Assembly: GCA_032622095.1 (NCBI GenBank)
Contig: CP136061.1
Coordinates: forward strand, 48,489,797 to 48,553,796
DNA length: 64,000 nt
Source: Siphonodentalium dalli
Taxonomy: Eukaryota > Mollusca > Scaphopoda > Gadilida > Siphonodentaliidae
Direction of reading: 5' to 3'
In this document: positions 45,185 through 57,389 of the stretch, piece by piece
How positions within the stretch are numbered: position 1 is the first letter of the stretch
Layout: each line of letters opens with the position of its first letter
Made by a program: the position numbers and the translations under genes
The notes under the pieces: generated by a model
What the model was told of the DNA's origin: nothing
The model's input: the letters and a program-made list of their open reading frames with translations, nothing else
Databases searched by the model: none

Positions 45185-46792
45185 TCGCAATAACACGTGG
45201 TACGCGAGGTTAGGATTGAGGATTTGTGGATTGAAGTGATTTTAAAGAGCGTATTGGATCATTGAAATAAACAGAAGTAAAACTTCAAACGCACAGACTG
45301 CTGACTTCAGGAAAATTAACAATTAGCTGCATGTAGGCTAAATAGTTGGGGTGACATAATTAACACAGACTGTGTCTATGATCACGGTGCCGCTTCGTGG
45401 TATAGGGCATGGATATGGAGACGTGCACATTTAGTCTGGAATATGTGTGTTGTGTTGTTACAGGCATTGCAACATCGAAGACTGTACCCTGATTTATATA
45501 GCTTTATATGAATAATTATGTTGACTTCGGTTGCTCCCATGTAGATATAATTGTCTATTCGGTCCAGTCTTCTGTAATGTATGCAATTCGTGAACATAGC
45601 CCCGTTGTTGTCCCTGTGGTTTTGGTATAAACTGAAGGGTCGTACTATATTTCACTCAGTTTTAAATTCGCGCAGCGATGGATGTGCGGAAAATAGTACT
45701 GCGCGAATTTAAATGCGAGTAAGGTAGTGGCAATATCAATCGACATTACATGCGACCAGTTACATGTTTAACGCACGAGTGGTGCAAGACAATGGACCTT
45801 TCCACAGCTGCCAATCGAATAATTATTAGCAGATATTTTCTACCAATCAGTGACCGAGCCGGTTGCTTGCTGCAATGAAAATTCTTTGTTCACCCTAATT
45901 TTGATATCCGAGCATACTTTTAGTGTTAAATTACCACTATTCAACAACTTTTTGTTGTCAAATTATAATTTAATGATATATCTATTTAAACCATAATGTT
46001 GAAAATTCATTCATGATTATAACAGTTATTCATTTTGCGTGACACTTGTCATAATTTTCACAATTACAGGCGAAAATAAGTATGTTCTCGTGTGTATTAT
46101 GGCATACGGACACACGCTGTTAAACTAATTACTATGCTTCTACAGGCGCCTTGTCTCCTAGCAACCGTAAGCTCCTCACACTAGTGAATATGTTTGGAAA
46201 GTTCAACTGTGGACCACTGTGTCCCATAACATGTGTCCAGGACAGGACATTGTAAAAATAACACAGATACAACAACAACGTAATAGTGTCTTAACCCTTT
46301 AGCATTCAGAGAGCCCCAGAGAGCCCTAACGCATATCGTCCAGTAAGCCCTAGAGAGCCCTGTCGCATAGCATCCACAGAGCCCAGAGTCTTGCGTTTTT
46401 CCCCGTCAAAGTTTGCAACAAAAATATTGCATTATAACACAACAAATTGCTTTTTTTGTAAATTTTAATGTAAAAAAACTTACCTTTTGTTTGTTTATTA
46501 CATTTATTGTTATAAAATATAAATATAAAACCTAATAAATATTCACCATGCTATCATACTAGGGGAGGGGGGTTCACAACTCTGGAAAAAAAAATACTCC
46601 CATCCATGCAGATAAACATAATTTCATAAAACAAGAGCCACCATAAAATTTAGTAATAATACAATTTAGTTCCAATAACATTGACGTCACCAGAAAGTTA
46701 TGTTGGCTGTGGTGGCGACGTTCTCTCCTATCAGTATTGGGTGGAGATAATGACGATAGTCATATTACTGTTGGGGTTTTTTTTATCTTATT
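45185..46792. other. No gene; small hairpin and a short AGAGCCC repeat
   Basis: 45655-45725 is a hairpin with arms TTTAAATTCGCGCAG and CTGCGCGAATTTAAA. 46290-46385 starts TTAACCCTTTAGC and holds four AGAGCCC-type repeats, perhaps another eroded TTAA element. Confidence 0.45.
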
Positions 46793-46943
46793 TTAACCCT
46801 TTCTTCACTAAATACTATTATATGTTCGTCTATCTGTCGTTTTCTTGTATTTCCAGAACATCCCTCCAAATGAATAATAAATCATTTCAAATGTATACGT
46901 TTATAACAGGTTGGGATAATCCATTTAGTAAAACAAGGGTTAA
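46793..46943. mobile_element. Short TTAA-type MITE
   Basis: TTAA|CCCTTTCTTCACTAAATA at the left and CCATTTAGTAAAACAAGGG|TTAA at the right, 151 bp in all. The interior GTATTTCCAGAACATCCCTC resembles 42500-42530. An internal-deletion form of the TAGAAAGG family. Confidence 0.8.
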
Positions 46944-47011
46944 ATTGGTTAATCCAAGATAATCTATAAAAACACACGTGAATATCAGATTTTCTTTCAC
47001 ACATATCCCTC

Positions 47012-47092
47012 ATTAGATCATGCCATGAATCTCTACTATGGATAACGCTCAACGGGCGTTAAGCAGAGTAGAGATTCATGACATGATCTAAT
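47012..47092. mobile_element. Hairpin element, about 35-bp arms
   Basis: ATTAGATCATGCCATGAATC TCTACT pairs with AGTAGAGATTCATGACATGA TCTAAT around a smaller GCTCAACGGGCG centre. One arm-like segment is also present at 13478. Confidence 0.75.
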
Positions 47093-47344
47093 CCCTCATA
47101 TATAATTAACTTCTCCTATATTCGAAACTATTTCTTACGCGTAGTATTAAACCTGATTGCACTGCATGCTACGACACGTGGTCCTGCATATAACAGTATA
47201 TTGGTGCAATGAATTAGGAAGCACTTGAATGGTTAATTTTTATTTACTTCAATGAATGAAAAAGAACACGTGGTTAATTTACCTGGTAGTATAACACGAT
47301 ACACGTAACAAGTCGCTCGTTATGCTAACTATATGTAATATAGG

Positions 47345-48650
47345 TTTATGAAGCACCGGATCCTACACGTGTTGTAATAGAACGTTATACTCGCCAAGTC
47401 AGACTTACTTCCAAACCTATGACGTCAATGCCATAGTCGTATTTCAAACGATTCTCATTACCGTGTACATCACATCTTTGAAATGCTCAGATTTACTGGC
47501 GATTCATTACAGTTTAGGACAAACAGTTTGTTGAATTATCGCACATTTTACGCAAGGCATTCTACGGCTGTGTGTGTGGCTACCGACACACGTATAGGGA
47601 ATGATATGGGTATTCTACCTTGAGAATGCTGCAACAGGGTTGTTGATAGAATTCATGCACGAGGAGTGTCAGTTGGATTGTTGGTAGAATATAGGCATTC
47701 TCTCTTGAGAAAGCTGCAATGGGGTTATTGATATAATACATGCATTCTACGTTGAGAGAGTTGCAATATGATTGTTGGTAGAGCACCATCAGCAACCTTA
47801 TCTTCAGTGTCGCAGTCCAGTAACTGTTCTGACATAAGCCTACGTTCACACACTGGACCAATTGTCTGGCAATATTAACACAATCATGTCAAGACTATGA
47901 TAAAATATGTGGAATATGTATTGGTAAATTAACTTTCTACATTGAGGCGATTTACCTGTTTTCGAAAACAAATGTCGACGTTTGCGAATTGTATTTTGCT
48001 GCAAACTTATGTCAGTAGTTGAGAAACACCGGATCCTACACGTGTTGTAAAGAGAACGTTATACTCGCCAAGTCAGACTTACTTCCAAACCTATGACGTC
48101 AATGCCATAGTCGTATTTCAAACGATTCTCATTATACCGTGTATATCACATCTCTGAAATGCCCAGATTTACTGGCGATTCATTACAGTTTAAGACACAT
48201 AGTTTGTTGAATTATCGAATATGCTGCACAAGGCATTCTACGGCAGTGTGCATGACTACCGACGCATTGTTTAGGGAAAATGGTAGGTATTCTACCTTGA
48301 GAATGTTGCAATGGGATTTTTGGTAGAATACATCCATTCCGCCTTGCGATGGAATTGTCGGTACAGCACCATCAGCAAACCGATGTTCAGTGTCGCAGAT
48401 CATAACTGTTATTACATAAGTCTGTTCACACACTGGACAAATTGCCTGACAATATTAATAAAATAATGTCAAGACAACGTTATGATAAAATACGTCGAAC
48501 ATGCAGGCCTATTGGTAATTTAACTTTCTACATTGAGGCCATTACCTGTTTTTGCTGCAATCTTATTTCAGTATAGTTATGAAGCACCGGATCCTACACG
48601 TGCTGTAAGAGATCGTTATGGACTCGCCAAGCCACACCGACTTCCAAATC
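47345..48650. repeat. Segmental tandem duplication, 2.1 copies of about 560-670 bp
   Basis: ACCGGATCCTACACGTGTTG begins copies at about 47355, 48028 and (truncated) 48587. Copy 1 holds extra internal units of about 60 bp (GGTATTCTACCTTGAGAATG, 47606-47790) and is therefore longer. CGCCAAGTCAGACTTACTTC and CAATGCCATAGTCGTATTTC are shared. No coding frame is conserved between the copies. Confidence 0.85.
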
Positions 48651-48985
48651 TATTCTTTTTGAGAATGAGGTTGGAAATGGGCACTTAATGCGTTTTTAAT
48701 CTGCCAGTTGACTTCGCTGAGTGTAAATATAAGTAATGGATGCGCTCCACACAAAATGTCAGACCAACTTACATCCATACTCCATAGAACTCAACAAAAT
48801 CAACATACATTCCTTAAATAATTTGCTAAAGCGACGAACTGATTATAAAATGAATGTGCGCAACGGTTTACTGGTCATTATACACTGCATGAATGGGCAG
48901 TTTAAGTCCATAAGTGATTCAAATGACACGTGCCCGAAATGAGCCTTCAAATATCTTCCAAGAATCAATCGTATAACCACATTTA
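48651..48985. other. No gene seen
   Basis: A 68-codon plus frame (48736-48942, true ATG) has no recognised motif. Confidence 0.4.
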
Positions 48986-49968
48986 TATGGAACGCCGGTC
49001 AGGCCATAAAATTAACAAAATAGAAATATTCTCACCTAAAACCCATAATGATATTAAATTCAATATAAGATAGGAAATTTCCTACTCCGCTGTCAAAATT
49101 ATGGTCAGTCCCCACATGACATACTACATTGCAACGTGCGTGCGTCACCACTACATATAACCACAATATATTTCACCCAATTCACGTGGTGTGCTGTCAC
49201 AGAATCGGAAAATTTGGTGGTAGCAATGTTTCGACAATATTTACATTTAACCAGACTACTGGTTAAATGAGGGTCTGTCTCATCAGGTATGTAACCCCTC
49301 CATGTATACATAAGTATACCAATGTTATGTGTCAGAGCAGAACACCTCGGCATGCAGTTATGATGCATACTTCAGTTATGCCAAACTGTGTTTGCCAAAC
49401 TACACCTTTCTGGGGTGTCCGTACTCCATTATTTGCGAGTATGTCCGACGTTATAAACTGTGTATATCAGGATTTAGTTATTCAAGGGTGTATCGCCCAC
49501 TCTAATTATGTCATATTTGCGAGTATGTCGCTGAAACCTGTGTATAGCAGGATTTAGTAAATCACGGGTGTATAGCCCAGTTCCATTTTGTGAGAATTTT
49601 CACATGTGGGATTGGTGTGAAAAGTCTCACAATATCAGACTGGGCTATACACCCTTGATTGACTAAATCCTGCTATACACAGGTTTCGGCGACATACTCG
49701 CAAATATCACAGAATTATATTGAATTGAAGCAAAGATCACATAATTATATTGGGCTATACACCCTTGAGTAACTAAATCCTGCTATACACAGGGTATAAC
49801 GACATACTCGCAACTATTGGATGACAGACACCCCAGAAAGGTGTAGTTTGGCCAAAGTTTTTGGAGATTGTCCGGATTCTGATAGAGAAGCCGTCCGATT
49901 GGTTGTTGCACAACTGCCAAATGTACAACTACAACTGACAACTGCAATGGCCTGACCGGCGTTCCATA
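48986..49968. mobile_element. 983-bp foldback element
   Basis: Outer inverted ends TATGGAACGCCGGTCAGGCC. The inner half is a long inverted repeat: 49405-49585 pairs with about 49640-49850 (TGTGTATAGCAGGATTTAGT, GGGTGTATAGCCCA, TTGCGAGTATGTCG, CTACACCTTTCTGGGGTGTC). Within each arm the block TTTGCGAGTATGTC...AGGATTTAGT occurs twice. No transposase frame. Confidence 0.85.
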
Positions 49969-49984
49969 CATTTAAGATTGTATT

Positions 49985-50095
49985 TCTCTGTTGTAACCAT
50001 GCACACGTGGGATTGTAGTGCTCTGTTGTAGCCATGCACACGTGGGATTGTAGTGCTCTGTTGTAGCCATGCACACGTGGGATTGTATTGCTCTG
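49985..50095. repeat. Minisatellite, 35 bp x3-4
   Basis: Unit phrases CTCTGTTGTAGCCATGCACA and CGTGGGATTGTAGTG, directly right of the foldback element. Confidence 0.9.
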
Positions 50096-50125
50096 ATGTG
50101 AATCAACAATCAGCATATACTCGGT

Positions 50126-50840
50126 AATTCCCTTTTATTTTACTCAAAAGTGTGCAATAGATATCACGATGAACGTGGTCGGAATGATTTTCACAGAAAT
50201 GACAAAAAATCAAAGTATTTCCCAAACAAAAATATCCCCCCCCCCCCCCCCCAGAGAATGCAGACACAAGTAATTTTTGAGCAGATTGGAGTCGACAAGA
50301 AGGGCTGTTTTCGCAGTAATAATGAATGCATTTCTATGCAGCTATGACATTTAGCGAATCTATTAATTCAAAGAACTTCTGATAATCCGAATAACTCCAG
50401 AAATCACGATCTCGTATCACTTGGACCGTTCGCCTCGCGAAATCGTTTAAGGGATTTGATAACGCACATAAGGCACATACCCGGTAATTCCAAATAGTTT
50501 GCATAAAAAAAGTGTGCAATATATATCATGAATATTTGTTGAACGTGGTCAAAGTGATTTTCAAGGACATGACAAAAATTATAATTATTTCCCCAAAAAA
50601 AATCTTTCCTGAAAGAAAATGCTGGCTCCCAAACTGAATCAAGCTGCTTTAAAGTCGGCCAGAGGAGATGATTGCGAGGTAGCGGGACCACAATAAATGC
50701 ATTGCCTTCAGCCTTCATCATTCAGCTATGGCATTTAGCGAATCTAATTTAATTTGATGAAGTTCTGAGGATTCAATTAACTCCGAACAATTCCAGAATT
50801 CACAATCCTGCATGTTCCACGATAAATTCCCACTTGGACC
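50126..50840. repeat. Tandem duplication, about 357 bp x2
   Basis: CGGTAATTCC, AGTGTGCAATA, GAACGTGGTC, GACATTTAGCGAATCTA / GGCATTTAGCGAATCTA and CACTTGGACCG recur at about 357-bp spacing (50126 and 50480). The first copy contains a run of about 15 C (50238-50252) where the second has an A run. Confidence 0.82.
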
Positions 50841-50987
50841 GATGGCATCGCGAAATCGTTGAAGGAACTTTTGAAAATGTCATAAGTGTAAATGCTCATA
50901 AAGTGTTATGCAGATTATGCAGAATGAGTCGTACTATGCCAAGCACGAAGAACACGACACGACATCGTGTTTTAACTTTCCTTATAG

Positions 50988-51461
50988 TAGACTTCCATTA
51001 ACAACTGGAATAGACTACCAATGGACATCCGGAAATGTGCTACTTTCCCCAAATTAAAGTCAAAACTTAAAACTCACTTGTTCGAGATATGTTTCAATCT
51101 GCCAAAAAGGGTGTTATTCAAACTTAGCTTTTACCAGAGTCTGTTATGAGCGTGCGAGTTTAGACCTTTTAACCCATGTATTAACTTTTACTTTCATTTA
51201 ATTTTCCCTTTTAATTCACCATATAATTTTACCTTTGTTTCAATAGTACATCTTCGAGTATTTTAAATGGCCTGTCATTATTGCCTTTACTGCGGTTGAT
51301 TATTAGGTTAAGTTTGCGTTTTTTCTAGCTAGGTTGTTTGTATATAATTTTATCCTTTCGTTATTCACCATTATTTTAGGATATGTGCCATGTTTCTATT
51401 GTAAGCGCATTGAAACTAATTTATTGTATAATGCGTTCTAAATGTATCTATAATAATAATA
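50988..51461 (+). pseudogene. LINE (CR1/L2-like) 3' end
   Basis: Frame from 51003 reads NWNRLPMDIRKCATFPKLKS then KLKTHLFEICFNLPKRVLF and stops at 51147-51149. This matches the W-N-x-L-P...F-K-x-x-L-K-T-H-L-F ending common in CR1/L2-type reverse transcriptase ORFs. The 3' UTR runs to TTGTAAGCGCATTGAAAC...TGCGTTCTAAATG..TATAATAATAAT, the hairpin-like AGCGC end plus short tail of that group. Strongly 5'-truncated. Confidence 0.82.
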
Positions 51462-51509
51462 GGGTTGTGTCGTTTACGCCCTCTCAAATTTTCCTGGCAT
51501 TTTTATTTG

Positions 51510-53695
51510 CAGGCATATCTACACAGAAGTATATAATGTGACAGGCATATCTACACAGACGTCTATATTGTAACAGACATATCTACACAGAAGTCTATAA
51601 TCTGACAGGCATATCTATACAGAAGTCTATAATGTGACAGGCATATCTACACAGAAGTCTATAATGTGACAGGCATATCTACACAGAAGTCTATAATGTG
51701 ACAGGCATATCTACACAGAAGTCTATAATGTGACAGGCATATCTACACAGAAGTCTATAATGTGACAGGCATATCTACACTGAAGTCTATAATGTGACAG
51801 TCATATCTACACTGAAGTCTATAATGTGACAAGCATATCTACACAGAATTCTATAATGTGACAGACATATCTACACAGAAGTCTATAATGTGACAGGCAT
51901 ATCTACACAGAAGTCTATAATGTGACAGGCATATCTACACTGAAGTCTATAATGTGACAGGCATATCTACACAGAAGTCTATAATGTGACAGCAGGCATG
52001 CATATCTACACAGAAGTCTATAATGTGACAGGCATATCTACACAGCAGTCTATATTGTGACAGGCATATATACACTGAAGTCTATAATGTGACAGGCATA
52101 TCTACACTGAAGTCTATAATGTGACAGGCATATATACACTGAAGTCTATAATGTGACAGGCATTTCTACACTGAAGTCTATAATGTGACAGGCATATCTA
52201 CACAGAAGTCTATATGTGACAGGCATATCTACACAGAAGTCTATAATGTGACAGACATATCTACACAGAAGTCTATAATGTGACAGGCATATATACACAT
52301 AAGTCTATAATGTGACAGGCATATCTACACAGAAGTCTATAATGTGACAGACATATCTACACAGAAGTCTACAAAGTGACAGGCATATCTACACAGAAGT
52401 CTATAATGTGACAGGCATATCTACACAGAAGTCTATAATGTGACAGGCATATATACACAGAAGTCTATATTGTGACAGGCATATCTACACAGAAGTATAT
52501 AATGTGACAGGCATATCTACACAGAAGTCTATAATGTGACAGGCATATCTACACAAAAGTCTATATTGTGACAGGCATATCTACACAGAAGTCTATAATG
52601 TGACAGGCATATCTACACAGAAGTCTATAATGTGACAGGCATATCTACACAGAAGTCTATAATGTGACAGGGATATCTACACAGAAGTCTATAATGTGAC
52701 AGGCATATCTACACAGAAGTTTATAATGTGACAGGCATATCTACACAGAAGTCTATAATGTGACAGGCATATCTACACATAAGTCTATAATGTGACAGGC
52801 ATATCTACACAGAAGTATATAATGTGACAGGCATATATACACAGAAGTCTATAATGTGACAGGCATATATACACATAAGTCTATATTGTGACAGGCATAT
52901 CTACACAGAAGTCTATAATGTGACAGGCATATCTACACAGAAGTCTATAATGTGACAGGCATATCTACACAGAAGTCTATATTGTGACAGGCATATCTAC
53001 ACATAAGTCTATAATGTGACATGCATATCTACACAGAAGTCTATAATGTGACAGGCATATCTACACATAAGTCTATAATGTGACATGCATATCTACACAG
53101 AAGTATATAATGTGACAGGCATATCTACACAGAAGTCTATTATGTGACAGGCATATCTACACAGAAGTCTATAATGTGACAGGCATATCTACACAGCAGT
53201 CTATATTGTGACAGGCATATCTACACATAAGTCTATAATGTGACAGGCATATATACACAGACGTCTATAACGTGACAGGCATATCTACACAGCAGTCTAT
53301 ATTGTGACAGGCATATCTACACAGAAGTCTATAATGTGACAGGTACATCTACACAGAAGTCTATAATGTGACAGGCATATCTACACAGAAGTCTATAATG
53401 TGACAGGCATATCTACACAGAAGTATATAATGTGACAGGCATATCTACACAGAAGTCTATATTGTGACAGGCATATCTACACAGAAGTCTATAATATGAC
53501 AGGCATATCTACACAGAAGTATATAATGTGACAGGCATATCTACACAGAAGAATATAATGTGACAGGCATATCTACACAGAAGTCTATATTGTGACAGGC
53601 ATATCTACACAGAAGTCTAGAATGTGACAGGCATATATACACAGAAGTCTATAATGTGACAGGCATATCTACACAGAAGTCTATAATGTGACAGA
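51510..53695. repeat. 32-bp satellite, about 68 units
   Basis: Unit: ACAGGCATATCTACACAGAA then GTCTATAATGTG. Copies are very uniform, with recurring variants CACTGAAG, CACATAAG, AGTATATAA and TATATTGTG, and one insertion near 51990 (AGCAGGCATGC). It begins 50 bp after the LINE 3' tail. Stops and lack of a codon-multiple period exclude a protein. Confidence 0.97.
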
Positions 53696-54037
53696 AATCT
53701 CACGTAAAAATACAATGCATCTGTTCCGCAGCGAACTATGTAAGAAGTTAAGACTCTTAGTTCCAACTGTAGCGATTCTACCGAAATGTGCCCACATGTA
53801 ATTAGCCAGTCTGTTCCCGTGATAATAAGCACAATACGGGCTTATTTTATAAATGCGCAAACTCATATTGGCGTTATTTTAAAACTCAATTACGCTCTAT
53901 ATATAGGCCTAAATGCTGGTTATTAGAATAGCCCTATATATGGGACTATTTCAATACGAAATGAGCCCGTATAGTGCTTATTTTCACTAGAACAGGTTGG
54001 AAAATAACACGAATAAACCAACTCATGCTCGATATAA
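53696..54037. other. No gene; short inverted blocks
   Basis: AACACTGGTT-type and GCCCGTATAGTGCTTATTTT / ATAATAAGCACAATACGGGC blocks at about 53821-53842 and 53966-53987 are inverted to each other, so another eroded element of about 170 bp may lie here. Confidence 0.45.
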
Positions 54038-54492
54038 ATGTGACCCGCCATATCAAATCCAGTCGGGATTTTTTTACCCTGTGCCAATGCATTCTCTTAT
54101 ATATGCGAGTCGACCATAGGTCGCCTCGCATATATATGAGAATACATTGGCCTAACAATTTTTTACAATTTTAATAATTTTTTCTTGTATTCTTTAACAA
54201 TTTTATAATTTCACCCATACAGAACCCCAGACAAACATGAGCAGACGACACTCTTCTATATGCTTCTATATATGTGTGGGGCTCCCGACAGGGTAATGGA
54301 TGTTTTTTTATTTTATGTCCTAAAAATTGTAAGAAACATTTTTTTTTTTTAAATGATAAAATATTGTTAGGCCAATGCATTCTCTTATATATGCGAGGCG
54401 ACCTATGGTCGACTCGCATATATAAGAGAATGCATTGGCACAGGGTAAAAAAATATCCCAACTTACGACTGGATTTGATATGGCGGGTCACA
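54038..54492. mobile_element. MITE with TGTGACCCGCC ends carrying the same paired hairpins (F)
   Basis: Inverted ends TGTGACCCGCCATATCAAAT extend through CCAGTCG. Inside, starting at CCCTGTG, are the same two CCAATGCATTCTCTTATATA hairpins in opposite orientation as in copies A-E, but the outer ends and spacer differ and the TTAA/CCCTTTACCC ends are missing. Confidence 0.85.
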
Positions 54493-54751
54493 TATTGTGT
54501 TTTCACAGTGGCCCGCGCCATCCAACGGATAATGAAGAATCAATCATACAGGTATTTTAAGGCAAATATTAGTAGCACTAAAGGGGTCACTCTCACCAAG
54601 AAAAAGTGCTGGAGAGTACACATATTTTGAACATGTGCTGAATGGTACACAGGGTTTATAATCGGCACTAAAGCAGTTACATCAACTGTGTCCTGGTAGT
54701 CTGGAACCCATCAGCAGTTTGTTTTAAGTTCATATTAATTTCCATTGGAAC

Positions 54752-54935
54752 TTAAAGGTACTCAATCCGATCAGACGCTCCTAAATTACTATTTCTTTGG
54801 CTTCGGGGTTAAAAAAAATATTGGACACGAGTCGAGGAACCCACCCATCAAAGCTGAGGGTGATTAGATATCGATTTTTGAAGTTTGCTATTTCTATTGT
54901 TTGTGGACCAGAAGCACGTCGTCAAACGGACGAAT
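54752..54935. mobile_element. Partial copy of the TTTAAAGGTAC MITE
   Basis: TTAAAGGTACTCAATCCGAT onward follows 18684 and 39967 closely, through CCAGAAGCACGT. No closing end seen. Confidence 0.75.
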
Positions 54936-54984
54936 ATGCAGATGAAGATGGATAACTATTATTACCACTTAATTTTAGAGTTCA

Positions 54985-55420
54985 GTGTATAAGCATAATA
55001 CGGATTCACTATTACCGAATTTACCGTATATAAGCATCATATACGAATTAACTAGTTCAATATAATATCATCATACGGATTAACTAGTTCAGTATATAAG
55101 CATCATGTACGGATTCACTATAGTACAGTATATAAGCATCATATACGGATTCACTAGATCAGTATATAAGCATCATATACGGATTCACTAGTACAGTATA
55201 ATAGCATCATACGGATTCAATAGTATAATATAATATCATCATACGGATTATCTAGTTCAGTATATATATGGATTCACTAGTATAACAGCACCATACGGAT
55301 TCACTAGTTCAGTATAACAGCAGCATACGGATTCACTAGTTCAGTATAACAGCAGCATACGGATTCACTAGTTCAGTATATAAGCATCATATACGGATTA
55401 ACTAGTTATGTATATAAGCG
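54985..55420. repeat. Minisatellite, about 34-40 bp x13
   Basis: Units contain ATACGGATTCACTAGTTCAG and TATATAAGCATCAT. Shorter units with AACAGCAGC replace the TATAAGCATC part in the middle. Confidence 0.9.
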
Positions 55421-56035
55421 AGTGGGAATCAATTAAAGACCACTTCCGTGGATTCTCGTGGACGGTAAATCGAAACATTCGTGATGATAATTAGCTACCC
55501 ATGCGCGATCTACTAACCTATTCTCAGCAGGCCGACACTCGATCGATAATCCGAATAGACTCAACAGAATCCCTGGGTATCAGGGCTACCCGAAACTAAA
55601 TTCCATATATCAATGTCAACTTATAAGAAATATACGATCCAATGACACTTCAGGCTGTCGGTTGTGAATGAGTTGATGTCATTATAGATCCGGGTGAATT
55701 ATTCAGCAGAGTTGCGTCTCCGGGTGGAATCAATAACGCTGATGCAGGAATCCACCCGATTTATGTTCGCCGAGAGTCGTGGTCGATATTAAACCTGGGA
55801 AAGCGAACATCCGTGTAGGCAGGAAGCGATAATTTTACTGTCATGGGTTGTCACTCCGCTAATCTGGACGAATCGGTCGGGAAACGACTCGCGTGGGCCT
55901 CATAGGAACCGTGTATCGGAAGTAATGCCCAGATTTCTGGATATAATGTTGGTTGTGGTCATACGAATTAATAATGATCATAATGTAACATTAAGTGGCT
56001 AGTTATCAATAATAATACAGAATAGCATTTTCGCT
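55421..56035. other. No gene seen
   Basis: Somewhat higher GC between 55640 and 55920 but no exon with paired splice sites that I can support. Confidence 0.45.
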
Positions 56036-56434
56036 TTAACCCTTTACCCAACAAACCGGCCAAAACCGGCCAAATAAAGCTTCAACAGCCTCAAATATCT
56101 TCGGTCTGTCTCAATAGAACCATACAAATATGGATATCATTGGAACCGGCTCCTTGACCACATTGTGATAGTTACAGTTAACCCTGTGCCAATGCATTCT
56201 CTTATATATGCGAGTCGACCATAGGTCGCCTCGCATATATAAGAGAATGCATTGGCCTAAATAAAATCTTTTTTTAACACTTTTTACCATTTTTTCTTAC
56301 ATTCTTTAACAATTTTATAATTTTTAATGTGTTAAGCCAATGCATTCTCTTATATATGCGAGGCGACCTATGGTCGACTCGCATATATAAGAGAATGCAT
56401 TGGCACAGGGCCCTTCTGTTGGGTAAAGGGTTAA
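56036..56434 (-). mobile_element. piggyBac-like MITE with paired hairpins, copy C
   Basis: TTAA|CCCTTTACCCAACAAACC to CTTCTGTTGGGTAAAGGG|TTAA, 399 bp. Almost identical to copy B in sequence and orientation, which implies recent mobilisation. Confidence 0.92.
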
Positions 56435-56457
56435 TACTCATGTGCTCTATGCTTGAT

Positions 56458-56534
56458 GCAAACGACATGGTATTTATAATGAAAATGAGTTCGAGTCATA
56501 AACTCATTTTCATTATAAATACCATGTTGTTTGC
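56458..56534. ncRNA. Near-perfect 34-bp hairpin, possible small-RNA precursor
   Basis: Arm 56458-56491 pairs with 56501-56534 with a single G/A difference; the loop is 9 nt (56492-56500). It lies 23 bp right of copy C but shares no sequence with its hairpins. It may be a microRNA- or siRNA-type hairpin, or a minute inverted-repeat element. Expression is unknown. Confidence 0.35.
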
Positions 56535-57039
56535 GTCGCTTGTATGACACATGTGTGTATTTTCCACTAACCCATGGCTCAAATTAATTCCTTTATTGCA
56601 TATTTTCTGTTGAGTATAAAAGGAGACAGTCCCATAAATGGCCGGATTTAGTGTACAGTACCCCTTTAAGTGTATTATTTTATACGCCGGATACTATGTG
56701 TAAGACCTCATTAAATTAAGTTGCCTTTGAAACTTTATAGACTTGAACATGCAGAGACGTCATATTTAACCGTAATAGTATTGCAGTATTTTCATTACAT
56801 TATTCATTGAAATCTCAAACGAGTATCAGTTAACAAGGAGCCTACAATGCATAATTCTTGGACTATCAGTGCGGAATTTAAAGATGCATCAAATAAAAAA
56901 TCAAGTTTGACCAAAAATGCCTAGGTGAAAGGCACATGGCGGTTTGCGCCCCAAAATACATCTAACACTATCTGCTTTTGAATTGTTCCATAGAAAATAT
57001 ATCTAAAATAGATCGATAAATACTTGAACTACCTTCTTA
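56535..57039. other. No gene seen
   Basis: AT-rich and unremarkable. Confidence 0.45.
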
Positions 57040-57245
57040 CGAGCATTATATGCTCCAGAAAGACGCATTAAAGTAATGGAAGATACAATTATGGACACGA
57101 TTTTTGGGTCCCAAACAAAAACAGCAATTTAATTTGCTCGGCATTGAACAGAAAAGAGCGTTCCGTGTTAGTCTATTCCTGATGTGGTAGAAATAAAGAG
57201 CGTTTATTTAACGTATGTGCTCACTATTTAAAAGAGCTGGTAATT
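57040..57245. repeat. Dispersed repeat, copy 2 of 8150-8345
   Basis: Shares GGTCCCAAA/GGGTCCCGAA, GGCATTGAACA, GTTAGTCTATTCCTG and AAGAGCTGG phrases with the intron 1 copy. Confidence 0.6.
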
Positions 57246-57389
57246 GGATGTGACACTGACAAATATTGTTCGTAGCATATGAAGCCGGCATATCAAAATG
57301 TGTATTTGTTAACCTATCTTGTACCTCCTTCAAAATTTGGTTGGCAATTGTTTTAAGCTCGAATGAGCCATGTCCGTTTAATGTTCGGT

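Noticed and set aside
51510-53695. Possible CRISPR array with 32-bp period
   Set aside because: The entire unit is repeated with no unique spacers; it is a satellite.
54274-54630. 116-118-codon ORFs on both strands containing MRVDHRSPRIYKRMHW-type peptides
   Set aside because: The shared peptides seen in many frames across the window come from the MITE hairpin arms, not from a gene family.
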